A stretch of 64,000 bases of DNA from Phymorhynchus buccinoides (lineage: Eukaryota > Mollusca > Gastropoda > Neogastropoda > Raphitomidae). Below, in pieces: positions 33,701 to 46,800 of the stretch. The notes under the pieces were generated by a model, which saw nothing but the letters and a program-made list of their open reading frames with translations, did not search any database and was not told where the DNA came from. The stretch's first letter is position 1, and each line of letters opens with the position of its first letter. Location of the stretch: assembly GCA_017654935.2 (NCBI GenBank), contig CM065684.1:64469324-64533323 (forward strand), in the 5' to 3' direction. Position numbers and translations under genes: made by a program.

Positions 33701-34130
33701 CTAATACGAAGAAGAAGAAAGGAAAAAGAAAGAGAAAGACTAAGGAAAAACTAATACGAAGAAGAAAGAAAGGAAAAGAGAAAGACTAAGGAAAAACTAA
33801 TACGAAGAAGAAGAAAGGAAAAGAGAAAGACTAAGGAAAAACTAATACGAAGAAGAAGAAAGGAAAAGAGAAAGACTAAGGAAAAACTAATACGAAGAAG
33901 AAGAAAGGAAAAGAGAAAGAAGAAAAACTAAAGAAGAAGAAGAAAGGAAAAGAGAAAGACTAAGGAAAAACTAATAAAGAAGGAAAAACTAATAAAGAAG
34001 AAGAAAGAAAAGAGAAAGACTAAGGAAAAACTAATACGAAGAAGAAGAAAGGAAAAGAGAGAAAGACTAAGGAAAAACTAATACGAAGAAGAAGAAAGGA
34101 AAAGCAAGACAAAAGAAAAAAAAAGGAAAA
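30780..34130. repeat. 3.3-kb purine-rich satellite, about 45-bp unit
   Basis: The unit is GAAGAAGAAAGGAAAAGAGA with AAGACTAAGGAAAAACTAAT and ACGAA, repeated about 70 times with length changes from GAA slippage. The + strand is about 90% purine. Pyrimidines are confined to the CT of GACTAAGG and AACTAATACG. Confidence 0.96.
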
Positions 34131-34209
34131 TGAAGATTACAAGAAAGAGGTGAAAGGAAGGGGAAAACAAGACCGAAAAAAAGATTGATGGAAATGAAAA
34201 AAAAGAAAT

Positions 34210-35725
34210 AATTGTCCGTCCATTGCTAAAACTCTGGTGAGTGCATAATCCTGTTTATTCTTTGCTAAAGCTCTGGTGAGTGCATAATCCTGTTTGTTCT
34301 TAGCTAAAACTGGTGGGTGCATAATCCTGTTTGTGCTTAGCTAAAGCTCTGGTGAGTGCATAATCCTGTTTGTGCTTAGCTAAAGCTCTGGTGAGTGCAT
34401 AATCCTGTTTGTTCTTAGCTAAAGCTCTGGTGAGTGCATAATCCGGTTTGTTCTTAGCTAAAGCTCTGGTGAGTGCATAATCCTGTTTGTTCTTAGCTAA
34501 AACTGGTGAGTGCATACTCCTGTTTATTCTTTGCTAAAACTGGTGGGTGCATAATCCTGTTCATTCTTTGCTAAAACTCTGGTGAGTGCATAAACCTGTT
34601 TGTTCTTAGCTAAAACTATGGTGAGTGCACAATCCTGTTTGTTCTTAGCTAAAGCTCTGGTGAGTGCATAATCCTGTTTGTTCTTAGCTAAAGCTCTGGT
34701 GAGTGCATAATCCTGTTTGTTCTTAGCTAAAACTCGTGTGAGTGCATAATCCTGTTTACTCTTTGCTAAAACTCTGGTAATAATGATTCTTTGCTAAAAC
34801 TCTGGTGAATTCATAGTCCATTTTGTTTTGAGCTAAAACTCTGGTGAGTGCATAATCCTGTTTGTTCTTTGCTAAAACTCTGGTGAATTCAAAATCCCTT
34901 TTATTCTTTGCTAAAACTCTGGTGAGTGCACAATCCTGTTTGTTCTTAGCTAAAGCTCTGGTGAGTTCATAATCCTGTTTGTTCTTAGCTAAAGCTCTGG
35001 TGAGTGCATAATCCTGTTTGTTCTTAGCTAATGCTCTGGTGAGTGCATAATCCTGATTGTTCTTAGTTAAACTCGGGTGAGTGCATAATCCTGTTTATTA
35101 TTTGCTAAAACTGGTGAGTGCATAATCCTGTTTATTCTTTGCTAAAACTGGTGAGTGCATAATCCTGTTTGTTCTTAGCTAAAACTCTGATGAGTGCACA
35201 ATCCTGTTTGTTCTTAGCTAAAACTCTGGTGAGTGCATAATCCTGTTTGTTCTTAGCTAAAACTCGTGAGTGCATAATCCTGTTTGTTCTTTGCTAAAAC
35301 TGGTGAGTGCATAATCCTGTTTATTCTTTGCTAAAACTCTGGTGAGTGCATAATCCTGTTTATTCTTTGCTAAAACTGGTGAGTGCATAATCCTGTTTAT
35401 TCTTTGCTAAAACTCTGGTGAGTGCATAATCCTGTTTATTCTTTGCTAACACTCTGGTAATAATGATTCTTTGCTAAAACTCTGGTGAATTCATAGTCCA
35501 TTTTGTTTTGAGCTAAAACTCTGGTGAGTGCATAATCTTGTTTGTTCTTTGCTAAAACTCTGGTGAATTCAAAATCCCTTTTATTCTTTACTAAAACTCT
35601 GGTGAGTTCATAATCCATTTTGTTTTGAGCCAAAACTCTGGTAAATTCATAGTCCATTTAGTTTTGAGCTAAAACTCTGGTGAATTCATAGTCCGTTTTG
35701 ATCTTTGCTAAAACTCTTCTTCTTC
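34210..35725. repeat. 39-bp satellite, about 38 copies
   Basis: The unit is CTCTGGTGAGTGCATAATCC with TGTTTGTTCTTAGCTAAAA. The 39-bp period gives 13-residue peptide repeats (LAKNKQDYALTRA) on the - strand. Variants alternate TTAGCTAAAG and TTTGCTAAAA, and a diverged subset (GAATTCATAGTCCATTTTG) clusters at the right end. Confidence 0.95.
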
Positions 35726-35999
35726 TGTGGTGGTGGCCAGCTTCTTTTTATAGAAGTAAATGCACACACTTTAGGGGGTCACGGTGACCAAAGAAAAAGA
35801 AGCAGAAGAGAAAAAAAGAGAAGGAAATATAAACAGAAAACAAATAATCAACTAACACACATACTATTTTTATTTTCAATTCAATAGAAGAAAAACTCAG
35901 ATGCAGCAAGCAAAATAGAATTTATAATTCTAGACTGGGATGCGGAGAACTACGGGGAGCTGCCGGCAGCTACTAATTTTCACGTTCGCCCCCAGCAAG

Positions 36000-36500
36000 C
36001 TGGGAACTAGCCGACCCTAGACACTCCATAAGGAAATGCCCAGGCCCCAGCCAAAAATACAAACAAAGACAAACAGATCCCTAACTACTGGGGTAAAGAC
36101 AATTGGGGGTGGGGATGAAGAGACTGGGCTGGGGGTGTCTGTTCAGGGTTTCATTGCCGGGATGTGGCTGAGAGCCCTGCTGATGCTGGCTCTCCTCCAG
36201 GGTCTGGGGCGTTGGTCCACTTCAGGTGGTGCTGAAGCCGCCTGGAGTCAAAGCTAGGATGCCAGGGACGGTGCAGCGACGATGTTCTTCAGGAGACAGT
36301 TCCACTCTGGGATCATGCGAGGGAAAAGGTTCCCTCAGTGACGGCCCTGCACGATCTGATGTCGTAGCCTACGCCTGCGTGTTGGTCTGATGTCCAGTTT
36401 TCTTTTGGCAGTTGGTTATTGGCGCATGTTTGGTCTCAATATTCAGGAGTCCGTTCTTATATTTGTAGTTAGTGTCTGATTTTTTTTTTTACAGAGATGG
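36000..36500 (-). mobile_element. LINE 3' fragment
   Basis: On the - strand it reads NLFPRMIPEWNCLLKNIVA, the common RT C-terminal signature (FPR-I-EWN-LP), followed by stops. Decayed. Confidence 0.6.
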
Positions 36501-36934
36501 GAAATGGCTGTACGGGCTTCACTTTTTCCTCCGAAGTCGGAGTGTGGCTAACTACGTGGCGTGGTAATCAAAAACGGTCACACACGTAGGCCTAAATATT
36601 ATCACACCTAGCTGGTGAATTTGTACCAGAGTGGTCACTTCGGCTGTTGGGATGATCCCTGGAGTCTTTTAGCCATGGTACGACAACAACAACAGCCTCA
36701 CATTTAATGAATGATTGTCAAAGTAAGAGGCCATATGCTGGTTCTTATGTCTAGGGCTTGGTTGGCCTCTTGGGACCAACCCAATGGCAGCTGTCCTTAG
36801 TCCTCTTCCAGGATCAGCGCAATATTAGCTGGTTTACGCATCTCCTCTATAAACTAACAATCTCTGCCCAGCTTCCCAGAATAGCCTAGTATTTTCGACC
36901 TGAAGAGACACTGAACTTGACAAGAACACACGGG

Positions 36935-37082
36935 ACACACACAGGCACAGACGCACGCACGTGCGCACACACACACACTCACACATGTGCACGCATGCAC
37001 ACGTCAGTGCACGCACATACACAGACATGCGGCAAGCAAGCGCACGTAAACACACACACTCGCGCGCGCATGCACGCACACG

Positions 37083-37122
<40 letters not shown>

Positions 37123-37227
37123 CGCTTGACACGCGCACACACACGCACACACGCGCACAGACACACACGCGCGCACACACACACGCGCGCACACGCACGC
37201 ACGCACGCACGCACACGCACACGCACG

Positions 37228-37262
<35 letters not shown>
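36935..37262. repeat. (CA)/(CG)-rich microsatellite
   Basis: CA runs interspersed with CGCG, such as CACGCGCGCACACACACAC. Such alternating purine-pyrimidine DNA can adopt Z-form. Confidence 0.92.
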
Positions 37263-37265
<3 letters not shown>

Positions 37266-37639
37266 GTTAAAAGTTTGTGCGTGTCACACATAACCATACA
37301 CGCATGCGTTTATTTCGTTATCATGTGTGTTATTTGGGTACAAATACAGTACAAAGGTGTGAGACGCCATACTTTCGATTTCTTAGTGTACATCTCGGAA
37401 GGAAGATTGTTGATCAAGTTCTACATTCTAGACTACAGCAAGGCCAGGGAAAACTCCCGACAAATTTGTGTAATTGTTTCATTTTTACTGTTAAAAGAAC
37501 TTTGATGTGTGTCAGGTTGAAAATGCGAGTGAAATACGTGACGAAGCAGGGCTCCCACTCATCACTGGAATTCAAAACAAGGCGCCAGGCGGCAAGGGGT
37601 CTACCAGACTACCCACTACCGTCTTAGCTCCAGGGACTC

Positions 37640-37822
37640 CTTACACTGTTGCAGTATAGAGGGCCCTAGAGGCGGGATAGAGGGTCCCAGTGGCATTGCC
37701 AATGCTACAAATAATTTTTCTAGTGCATCCCTGGGACCCCCTGCACATTATTTTAGAGGGTCCTTTAGAATTTTAATACTTCATAGACCCCCAAATCAAT
37801 GGCCCATTGATTTGGGGTCCCT
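37640..37822. mobile_element. Small inverted-repeat element
   Basis: Contains a near-perfect hairpin, GACCCCCAAATCAATGG with CCATTGATTTGGGGTC, around 37803, and shorter inverted GGGTCC / GGACCC blocks. Borders are not clear. Confidence 0.45.
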
Positions 37823-37829
37823 GAGAGAG

Positions 37830-38170
37830 AAAGAGTATTTTCCGTTACGCTTTACTCACACTGCAGCCTACTCCTTCCTGCCTGCAGAACCAACTACAGG
37901 AAGTATTCATTTTTTCCCTAGGGCTGTGTGTGAGTGAAACAGTCTTCCACCTGAGGCGATTTCATCCGCCTCTGTGGAGGACTTCAAATCCCGGATATAA
38001 ACCTCAGCCCCTGCCCCCTCCCCTCCCCTGTCCCCTTCCCCTCCCCTGACCCTCACCCCATTCCCTGCCCTTCTACTTCAACTCCCTCCGTCCTGACCCT
38101 CCCCTCCCCCTACCCCGTACCGAATAGGGCATTTGTCGCGTTCTGGCGACCTTGAATTTCACTGAGTTGT
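37830..38170 (+). mobile_element. LINE 3' fragment
   Basis: Reads FPRAVCE*NSLPPEAISSAS then VEDFKSRI, a LINE C-terminus with one stop, followed by a C-rich 3' UTR. Confidence 0.65.
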
Positions 38171-38764
38171 ATTTAGAGAGTTAAATTAGAAAGGTCAGCG
38201 TAACTCGGGCAGAATGAGTGTGGACAAATTAGTAGTCTAGTATAGAGAACGAACACTCGTGGCAAATGCCCTATTGCTGATCATCTGGGCAGCAGAATTT
38301 TTGCATCTGTTTGAAAGTACATAGCATCAAATTCAAAATCGTCAAAAAGATAACGGCGGATGCTGAGTGAAAAAAAAAGAAGACAACCCCTCCCCCCCAG
38401 CGATGATGAATGAAAGAAGAAGAAGAAATATAATTCATCATGTGCAACTGAATCACAGCATGCGACCTATATTACTAATTTAAAGGATGTGTAGGTGTGT
38501 GTGTGTAGGTCACAGGTGTATGTGTGTGTGTGCAGTGATTGCGCTACAAATTAAAACAAACCAAAACAGTCCCATTGGCAACTACTTCCCCAACAACCAG
38601 AGTCAAAGCCAGTCCCATGGAAAAAACCCTGTGAAAACCATATTACATACTCACAATATCAAAGCCCCTGTTAAAACCATTTATCAGTCCTAGCAACAGA
38701 AATTCAGTCCCTGGGACTGACACTGACAGGTCTTATTGTGTTCAGTATTTTGGTATTTGGTATA

Positions 38765-39180
38765 TTCTAGTCACAGAGACTTATCTCTGTGAAATTCGGG
38801 CTGCTCTCCCGCGGAGAGAACGTCGCCGCAAGTGCAGCGCCTACCCATTTTTTTTAAAATTGGGAGGGGGAGGATGGGGTGTGGGCACACTTGGAAAACC
38901 TTGCTATCAATTTGGTCATACCAGGCAGCGGGATTTCTCCCTGCTCTTACCGACTTTCAACTGCCATGGGATTTTTACGTGCGTAAAGCGCATGGGTCAG
39001 ACTAGTTTTAAGTCCCCATCCGAAGAACTCGAAGAACTCGACGTTCAGTTCGATTTTCCTGTCCATCTAGAAAGAAAGGGTGAGGCCGGGATTCGAACCC
39101 AGGTCACTCACACTGCAGTCACGCATTATATTTGGCAGATGAACGTCTTAACCACTCTGCCACCTTTCTCCCTTTGGTTT
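38765..39180 (-). mobile_element. tRNA-derived SINE (snail-type)
   Basis: On the - strand a Leu-tRNA-like head, GGCAGAGTGGTTAAGACG (A box) and GGGTTCGAATCCC (B box), at about 39170-39085. Its body has the sequence GAAATTCGGGCTGCTCTCC at 38790 (plus strand). Fragments of this body occur at 28050-28120, 44275-44360 and 62262-62345. Confidence 0.78.
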
Positions 39181-39224
39181 TGCCATCAGTATTTTACTGA
39201 TGATTACCTGTTTGTGTGTAGGTG

Positions 39225-39259
39225 TGGATGGGTGGGTGGGTGCATGTGTGTGTGCAAGT

Positions 39260-39290
<31 letters not shown>

Positions 39291-39410
39291 TGTGTGTGTA
39301 CATGGAGACACATAGAGATTGTGACATATGGAAATGGGGACGCAGTAAGGGTGACATAGACATGGGGACACATTAGAGATGAGGACATACAAAATCGGGG
39401 ACACATCCAT
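39225..39410. repeat. (TG)n and GGGGACACATAGAGA-type repeats
   Basis: A GT-rich run at 39240-39300, then irregular copies of CATGGGGACACATTAGAGAT. These match, inverted, the repeats at 16745-16925. Confidence 0.75.
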
Positions 39411-39568
39411 TCCATATGATTCCGTTTACAGTAAAATTACACCATTGTTCAGTGACGCCAATTCTCATGTTTCTTTTAACTTTTGGTTTCCGTATTTATT
39501 ACTGGTACTTCTTTCAGATTAATCGGCTGTGACCAAGGAGCCCTAACTGTTGCTATCGCTGTGCAGCC

Positions 39569-39699
39569 ATGAGTGTCATGACGGCAGGCCTCGTGGCGCT
39601 CAGAGTGACACAGAGAACGGGCTGTGCCAGGCTGTTACCATGGAAACATTGCCTGCGCCGCTATGCCACAAAGTACAAAACAGCTATGGAACTGAAAAG
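39569..39699 (+). CDS. MGME1: MGME1 exon 1 (mitochondrial presequence)
   Basis: ATG at 39569 opens a 43-codon segment rich in Arg, Thr and Leu with almost no acids, such as VALRVTQRTGCARLLPWKH, as expected for import into the matrix. It ends AAA-AG at the donor GTGAAA (phase 2), joining to G-TGG of exon 2. The donor is the start of a 44-bp array. Confidence 0.75.
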
Positions 39700-40799
39700 G
39701 TGAAAACATTACTTGCCCTTTCAGTGATGTTAATTAGCTGAAGGTGAAAACATTACTTGCCCTTTCAGTGATGTTAATTAGTTGAAGGTGAAAACATTAC
39801 TTGCCCTTTCAGTGATGTTAATTAGCTGAAGGTGAAAACATTACTTGCCCTTTCAGTGATGTTAATTAGCTGAAGGTGAAAACATTACTTGCCCTTTCAG
39901 TGATGCTTATTAGTTGAAGGTGAAAACATTACTTGCCCTTTCAGTGATGTTAATTAGCTGAAGGTGAAAACATTACTTGCCCTTTCAGTGATGTTAATTA
40001 GCTGAAGGTGAAAACATTACTTGCCCTTTCAGTGATGTTAATTAGCTGAAGGTGAAAACATTACTTGCCCTTTCAGTGATGTTTATTAGCTGAAGGTGAA
40101 AACATTGCTTGCCCTTTCAGTGATGTTAATTAGCTGAAGGTGAAAACATTACTTGCCCTTTCAGTGATGTTAATTAGCTGAAGGTGAAAACATTACTTGC
40201 CCTTTCAGTGATGTTAATTAGCTGAAGGTGAAAACATTACTTGCCCTTTCAGTGATGTTTATTCTTGCCCTTTCAGTGATGTTTATTATCTGCGCCTGTG
40301 CTGCCTGTTTGCCGCGTATGTTTTAAATGTGACAAAATCGTTAAGGAGCGTCGACGTATGGAGCGCGTGTATTATACATCATCGGCACTGAAGAGTTTAC
40401 GATTAAGAAATAATACAGTTACTATTAAGACGTTCCCTATTAAGACTCCCTCCCACTTAAGATCTACTTCTCTGATTCTGAGATATTGCCATTCTTTGTA
40501 AGTATTAAAATTACCTCCCTATTGCAACTCCCTCCCACTTAAGACCTTTCATTTTGGATGCTTTTTCAAGATCTTAATAGGGAGGTTCCACTGTAATATG
40601 AAATAAGGGTTGTAAAGGTATCAAGGGTAATTAAGAAACAGTAATCGAATACAATTGTCAGTACATCCATAATCATGATATATATGTTGGAAAGTAGCCT
40701 GAAGACTACATATATGCATTCATAGCACACACACACACACACATACACACACACACACACACACGCACACACACATATGCACACACACATGCACGCATG

Positions 40800-40873
<74 letters not shown>

Positions 40874-43800
40874 TGCATACACACATACATTTGTACTAAA
40901 CCAGACTTGTTAAATTTGTTCTAAACCAGACTAAATTTGTTATAAAACTGCTTTTTTATTACTCTTTTGTTCAGGTGGAATGCAGAAAACAAGATCCTGT
41001 TTGGGGCAAAGAAAAGTACCAGCAAAAAGAAAGCATCCAAGGACACCACCATAGTTTCACTGACAGAAACTGCTAGCAAGACGTCAAAAACAAAAGGGAG
41101 AAAAACTGGAAAGAAAGCAGCGCCAGAAATGAACACTGTGCCAGCTTCAGCACTACCAGACTTTGACGATTCTGCAGAAACATACAAATCTACAGAATAT
41201 AGTGTGGAGAAAACAGTGCTGATAAAGGAAGACAATCGTGACATGTTTGAAGCGGAGAATGCGTTATACAACAAACTTCTAGACAGCGGGGAAGCTTACG
41301 AAGGATCCGAAGCCTCTGCTTCGCCTTGGGAATCTCGCGGTACAGTTACTATCGACATTCCCAAAATAAGCCCCATTCCTCAAGCAAAAGACCCTCCAGA
41401 AAAAGTCAAGACAGATTCTAAAGTGCCCAGCACACAAAAATCAAGTGATGATTTACCATTGACTTTCCAAGGAGCGGAGTTCATCCAGTACTGTCCTCTG
41501 CTTCCCTCGCAGTTTGAGGAGGTGCGCTGTTCAGCGGAGGAGTTTCAGCAGTTTGTTCAGTCGCTGCAGCTGCGGGTGTTGCCGACGGTGAACATGGTGC
41601 TGAACAAGACTCGCAGCGAGCTGAGCGCCTTCTTCCTGCAGCGATGGAGGAAGAAGATGATCCAGGAGCTGGGGGAGGTCGGCTTCAGGAAACACCAGGA
41701 AGGTGGGTTCAGTGGGTAGAAAACAATCTGTGCTGTTTGTGGTTGTCACTATTTGTATTCTTCATAGTCATGACCATAGCAAATGTGGAATGTCAGATCA
41801 GAGGAAAGAAAAATGTCCATGTTACCTAGAAAAAACTGAATCAGACTGCAAAGTCACTGAACAAAACACCATGCAAATGCACAACAGGTGCAAAGTGATG
41901 TTATTTTATTGATGAGACAAAAAAATGTGATATTTCCACAAATGTCTTTTTTTAAAACAACACAGAAAACAAACCAATGCTTCCCCTCTTCACAGTCCAG
42001 CAAGCAGTATCCCAAATCCATGTTAACTGTTTTCCATGTTAATTGTTTTCATATTTGGATAACTTTGTCATTGAATTATTGCTATTTGTATGTATTCTTC
42101 ACATTAGTTATTACCTGTCTATAGGCCTATGCAACTAGGGTTATTAACGCCCTTGTCAGTGAGAGTGATGCCCTTGCTGGTCAGCACTGACAAGGGCATT
42201 CACTCTTGCGAATGGCAGCCATTTAGTGGCATCAAATAGGGTTATTGGCGACAGTTATCCCCCTGTTTGGTCATTACTGAACCCTATTCCCCCACCCACC
42301 AAGGGCATTCACTCTTGCAAAATGTGTTCGTTGCAGACCCCAATACCTTGACCATGCCAGCGTCTACATGAATGGCTTACAGTCAAACACATTGCTTTTG
42401 CCTCCACTCTTTCTTTTCACTTTCTGGTGATAGTTTATACTACATGTATAGTCTAAGATTATTATTTCTTTTCTATTTGAGGACCATCTCCAGGGAATAA
42501 ATTGTCCCTTTTCTGATGCCAACCCTGTAAGTTATAGCATAAGGTGTTAGATCAAATCTGAGGAATCAGTCTTTTCCCCCTAAGTCAGAATTCTGTGTAT
42601 CCAATAATCTTTTTCTTTCTAGGTTGAGCAATCATGCTTTAGTTTTCTTTTCCAGGAAATTAATAGTTTTCAAAAATGAGTTGTGTTGGTGGTGGTTTAT
42701 TCACTTTATTGTCATGCTTGTAGAATAATTGTCTCACAGTCAGACTTAGACAATTTTGTTAAAATTGTTGCAAGGAACCTCAGAATTGGTCTTAACCTTC
42801 TTATAACTGTTATAGGTCTAAGTGTGAGCTAGCAAAATTAATGTGTAGTTTTCCTCGTTTTTTTCTCAAATTTACAAAAATATATATGTACCACATTGTT
42901 CGACTATAAGGCACATTCTCCCCCCCCCCCCCTCACCCCCCCCCACCCCCCCTCAAAGTTTACACAAAATTCTGATTTGTTATTACACTTTCTTACTATT
43001 TTATTTGTCATATAATAAAGTGCATGGGTCTCAGTCAGGGGAAACAGCATCACCTTATCGTCCATAAAGTATGGTAGTAAGTATTATCCTATCAGAGAAA
43101 TGGGAAATGTTTCTTCATTGTTTCTTTCCTCCAGGCATCATCTGGCAGGGCACCATGGGCAATGTTCCTTCATTGTTTCAGGCATCATCTGGCAGGGCAC
43201 CATGGGCAATGTTCCTTCATTGTTTCAGGCATCATCTGGCAGGGCACCATGGGCAATGTTCCTTCATTGTTTCAGGCATCATCTGGCAGGGCACCATGGG
43301 CAATGTTCCTTCATTGTTTCAGGCATCATCTGGCAGGGCACCATGGGCAATGTTCCTTCATTGTTTCAGGCATCATCTGGCAGGGCACCATGGGCAATGT
43401 TCCTTCATTGTTTCAGGCATCATCTGGCAGGGCACCATGGGCAATGTTCCTTCATTGTTTCAGGCATCATCTGGCAGGGCACCATGGGCAATGTTCCTTC
43501 ATTGTTTCAGGCATCATCTGGCAGGGCACCATGGGCAATGTTCCTTCATTGTTTCAGGCATCATCTGGCAGTGCACCATGGGCAATGTTCCTTCATTGTT
43601 CCAGGCATCATCTGGCAGGGCACCATGGGCAATGTTCCTTCATTGTTTCAGGCATCATCTGGCAGGGCACCATGGGCATTGTTCCTTCATTGTTTCAGGC
43701 ATCATCTGGCAGGGCACCATGGGCAATGTTCCTTCATTGTTCCAGGCATCATCTGGCAGGGCACCATGGGCAATGTTCCTTCATTGTTTCAGGCATCATC

Positions 43801-46800
43801 TGGCAGGGCACCATGGGCAATGTTCCTTCATTGTTTCAGGCATCATCTGGCAGGGCACCATGGGCAATGTTCCTTCATTGTTTCAGGCATCATCTGGCAG
43901 GGCACCATGGGCAATGTTCCTTCATTGTTTCAGGCATCATCTGGCAGTGCACCATGGGCAATGTTCCTTCATTGTTTCAGGCATCATCTGGCAGGGCACC
44001 AACCTCCACGCCATCGTCCAGCAGTTCTTGTCGGGCGTGCCCCTCCAGGACATCACCATACAGGAAGCCAACAGAGGACACTGGGATAGCCTGGCCGCCG
44101 TGCTGCCTGAGGTGTCAGAGGTCAAGGCCGTGGAGACGAATGTCCTTCACCCCTGGCTGGGCTACAGGGGCACGCTGGACTGCATCGCTAAGTACAAGTG
44201 GGTACACTTGAATTGTTGGTTTGTTGTTGGTATTATTGTATCATAGTTTTGTTGTTGGTAATGGTATTTTGGAATATTCTAGTCACAGACTTGTTTCCAT
44301 GAAATTCGGGTTGCTCCCACCTGGAGAGCGCATCGTCAAGAGCGCAGCACCACCCATATGATGCATGCTATGTGTGTTTGTGTCATCCATTCCACCAGCA
44401 TAACATTTCCCTTGTCACTGTTTTTGCAGTTGATGGGATTGCTCAAAACACTAACAGTATGAATTTATGATTCTCTGTGGATATTTGTAAGTAACAAATC
44501 ATTATTCCGAATTAGAAATTAACTGGGTCTTAGTTTAGAAGGAAAAGTTTTGTTAGTTAAAATGTTAGTTCAAATTGAATCTTTTTGTTAGTTTGTATGT
44601 TGTTTTTTTGTTTATATTTGTCCATGCCTGCTCTTTTGAAACACAAGACTGTCCTCTTTTATAAAGGAAATAACTTTTGTAGATTGTTGCAGCTTCTTAG
44701 CAAGAAAACTTGATTTTTCATAGAAGCAAGAAGGAATTCACAATGTTACAATAACAATGCAATAAATTTTAGCATGTTGACACATGTAAATGTTTATTAC
44801 ATTGAAACATTGTGAACTAGAGCATGACAACGCTACATCAAGCAGCCGCAAGGCAGCATATTTGTCTCCAGTGACCTTGACTTTGACCAATGACCTTCAT
44901 GTTCAAACTTGGCCTAGATATCCTAAATACATACCTGCATGCAAAATTTGAGCCTCCTATGTGACTCCGGTCAAATGCTATGGTGGTAACATATTGTCAG
45001 ATAGCCGGGGAACAAACAGACAAACAGCGGTGAAAACATTTAGCAGCCCTCGCTTCGCAGCTGCTTAAAAGTTAAATATGCTGTACCTGATGGACTGAAA
45101 GATGGCGTCTAGTAAACCTAATCTGTATGACAATCATCTGCAGGCATACAATAATTATCTGTGTGTTGTGTGTGTGTGTGTGTGTGTGCGTGCGTTTGCG
45201 TGTGTTGTGTTGTGTGTTGTGTTGTGTTGTGCGTGTGTGCGTGTGCGTGTGCAGAAACACCCTGTACCTTATTGACTGGAAGACATCCAGCAAGCCCAAG
45301 CCGTTGCTGAGCAATCTGTACGACAACCCTCTACAGGCAGCTGCCTACCTGGGAGCTGTCAACATGTCGCCCCACCTCACTGACAAAGTAAGCAGGTCAT
45401 AGGTTAGGATAGCCAGATCTGTAACAACCCTCTACAGGCTGCTGCCTACCTGGGAGCTGTCAACATGTCGCCCCACCTCACTGACAAAGTAAGCAGGTCG
45501 TAGGTTTGGATAGCCAGATCTGTAACAACCCTCTACAGGCTGCTGCCTACCTGGGAGCTGTCAACATGTCGCCCCACCTCACTGACAAAGTAAGCACGTC
45601 GTAGGTTTGGATAGCCAGATCTGTAACAACCCTCTACAGGCTGCTGCCTACCTGGGGGCTGTCAACATGTCGCCCCACCTCACTGACAAAGTAAGCACGT
45701 CGTAGGTTTGGATAGCCAGATCTGTAACAACCCTCTACAGGCTGCTGCCTACCTGGGGGCTGTCAACATGTCGCCCCACCTCACTGACAAAGTAAGCAGG
45801 TCGTAGGTTTGGATAGCCAGATCTGTAACAACCCTCTACAGGCTGCTGCCTACCTGGGAGCTGTCAACATGTCGCCCCACCTCACTGACAAAGTAAGCAG
45901 GTCGTAGGTTTGGATAGCCAGATCTGTAACAACCCTCTACAGGCTGCTGCCTACCTGGGAGCTGTCAACATGTCGCCCCACCTCACTGACAAAGTAAGCA
46001 CGTCGTAGGTTTGGATAGCCAGATCTGTAACAACCCTCTACAGGCTGCTGCCTACCTGGGAGCTGTCAACATGTCGCCCCACCTCACTGACAAAGTAAGC
46101 AGGTCGTAGGTTTGGATAGCCAGATCTGTAACAACCCTCTACAGGCTGCTGCCTACCTGGGAGCTGTCAACATGTCGCCCCACCTCACTGACAAAGTAAG
46201 CATGTCATAGGTTAGGATAGCCAGATCTGTAACAACCCTCTACAGGCTGCTGCCTACCTGGGAGCTGTCAACATGTCCCCCCACCTCACTGACAAAGTAA
46301 GCACGTCGTAGGTTTGGATAGCCAGATCTGTAACAACCCTCTACAGGCTGCTGCCTACCTGGGGGCTGTCAACATGTCGCCCCACCTCACTGACAAAGTA
46401 AGCACGTCGTAGGTTTGGATAGCCAGATCTGTAACAACCCTCTACAGGCTGCTGCCTACCTGGGAGCTGTCAACATGTCGCCCCACCTCACTGACAAAGT
46501 AAGCAGGTCGTAGGTTTGGATAGCCAGATCTGTAACAACCCTCTACAGGCTGCTGCCTACCTGGGAGCTGTCAACATGTCGCCCCACCTCACTGACAAAG
46601 TAAGCATGTCATAGGTTAGGATAGCCAGATCTGTAACAACCCTCTACAGGCTGCTGCCTACCTGGGAGCTGTCAACATGTCCCCCCACCTCACTGACAAA
46701 GTAAGCACGTCGTAGGTTTGGATAGCCAGATCTGTAACAACCCTCTACAGGCTGCTGCCTACCTGGGGGCTGTCAACATGTCGCCCCACCTCACTGACAA

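Noticed and set aside
36036..36257. 73-codon + strand frame
   Set aside because: It is antisense to a LINE 3' fragment.
43071..44246. 391-codon open frame read as a repeat protein gene
   Set aside because: It is the 47-bp acceptor array running into MGME1 exon 3; all three frames are open, and the only conserved part is the exon.
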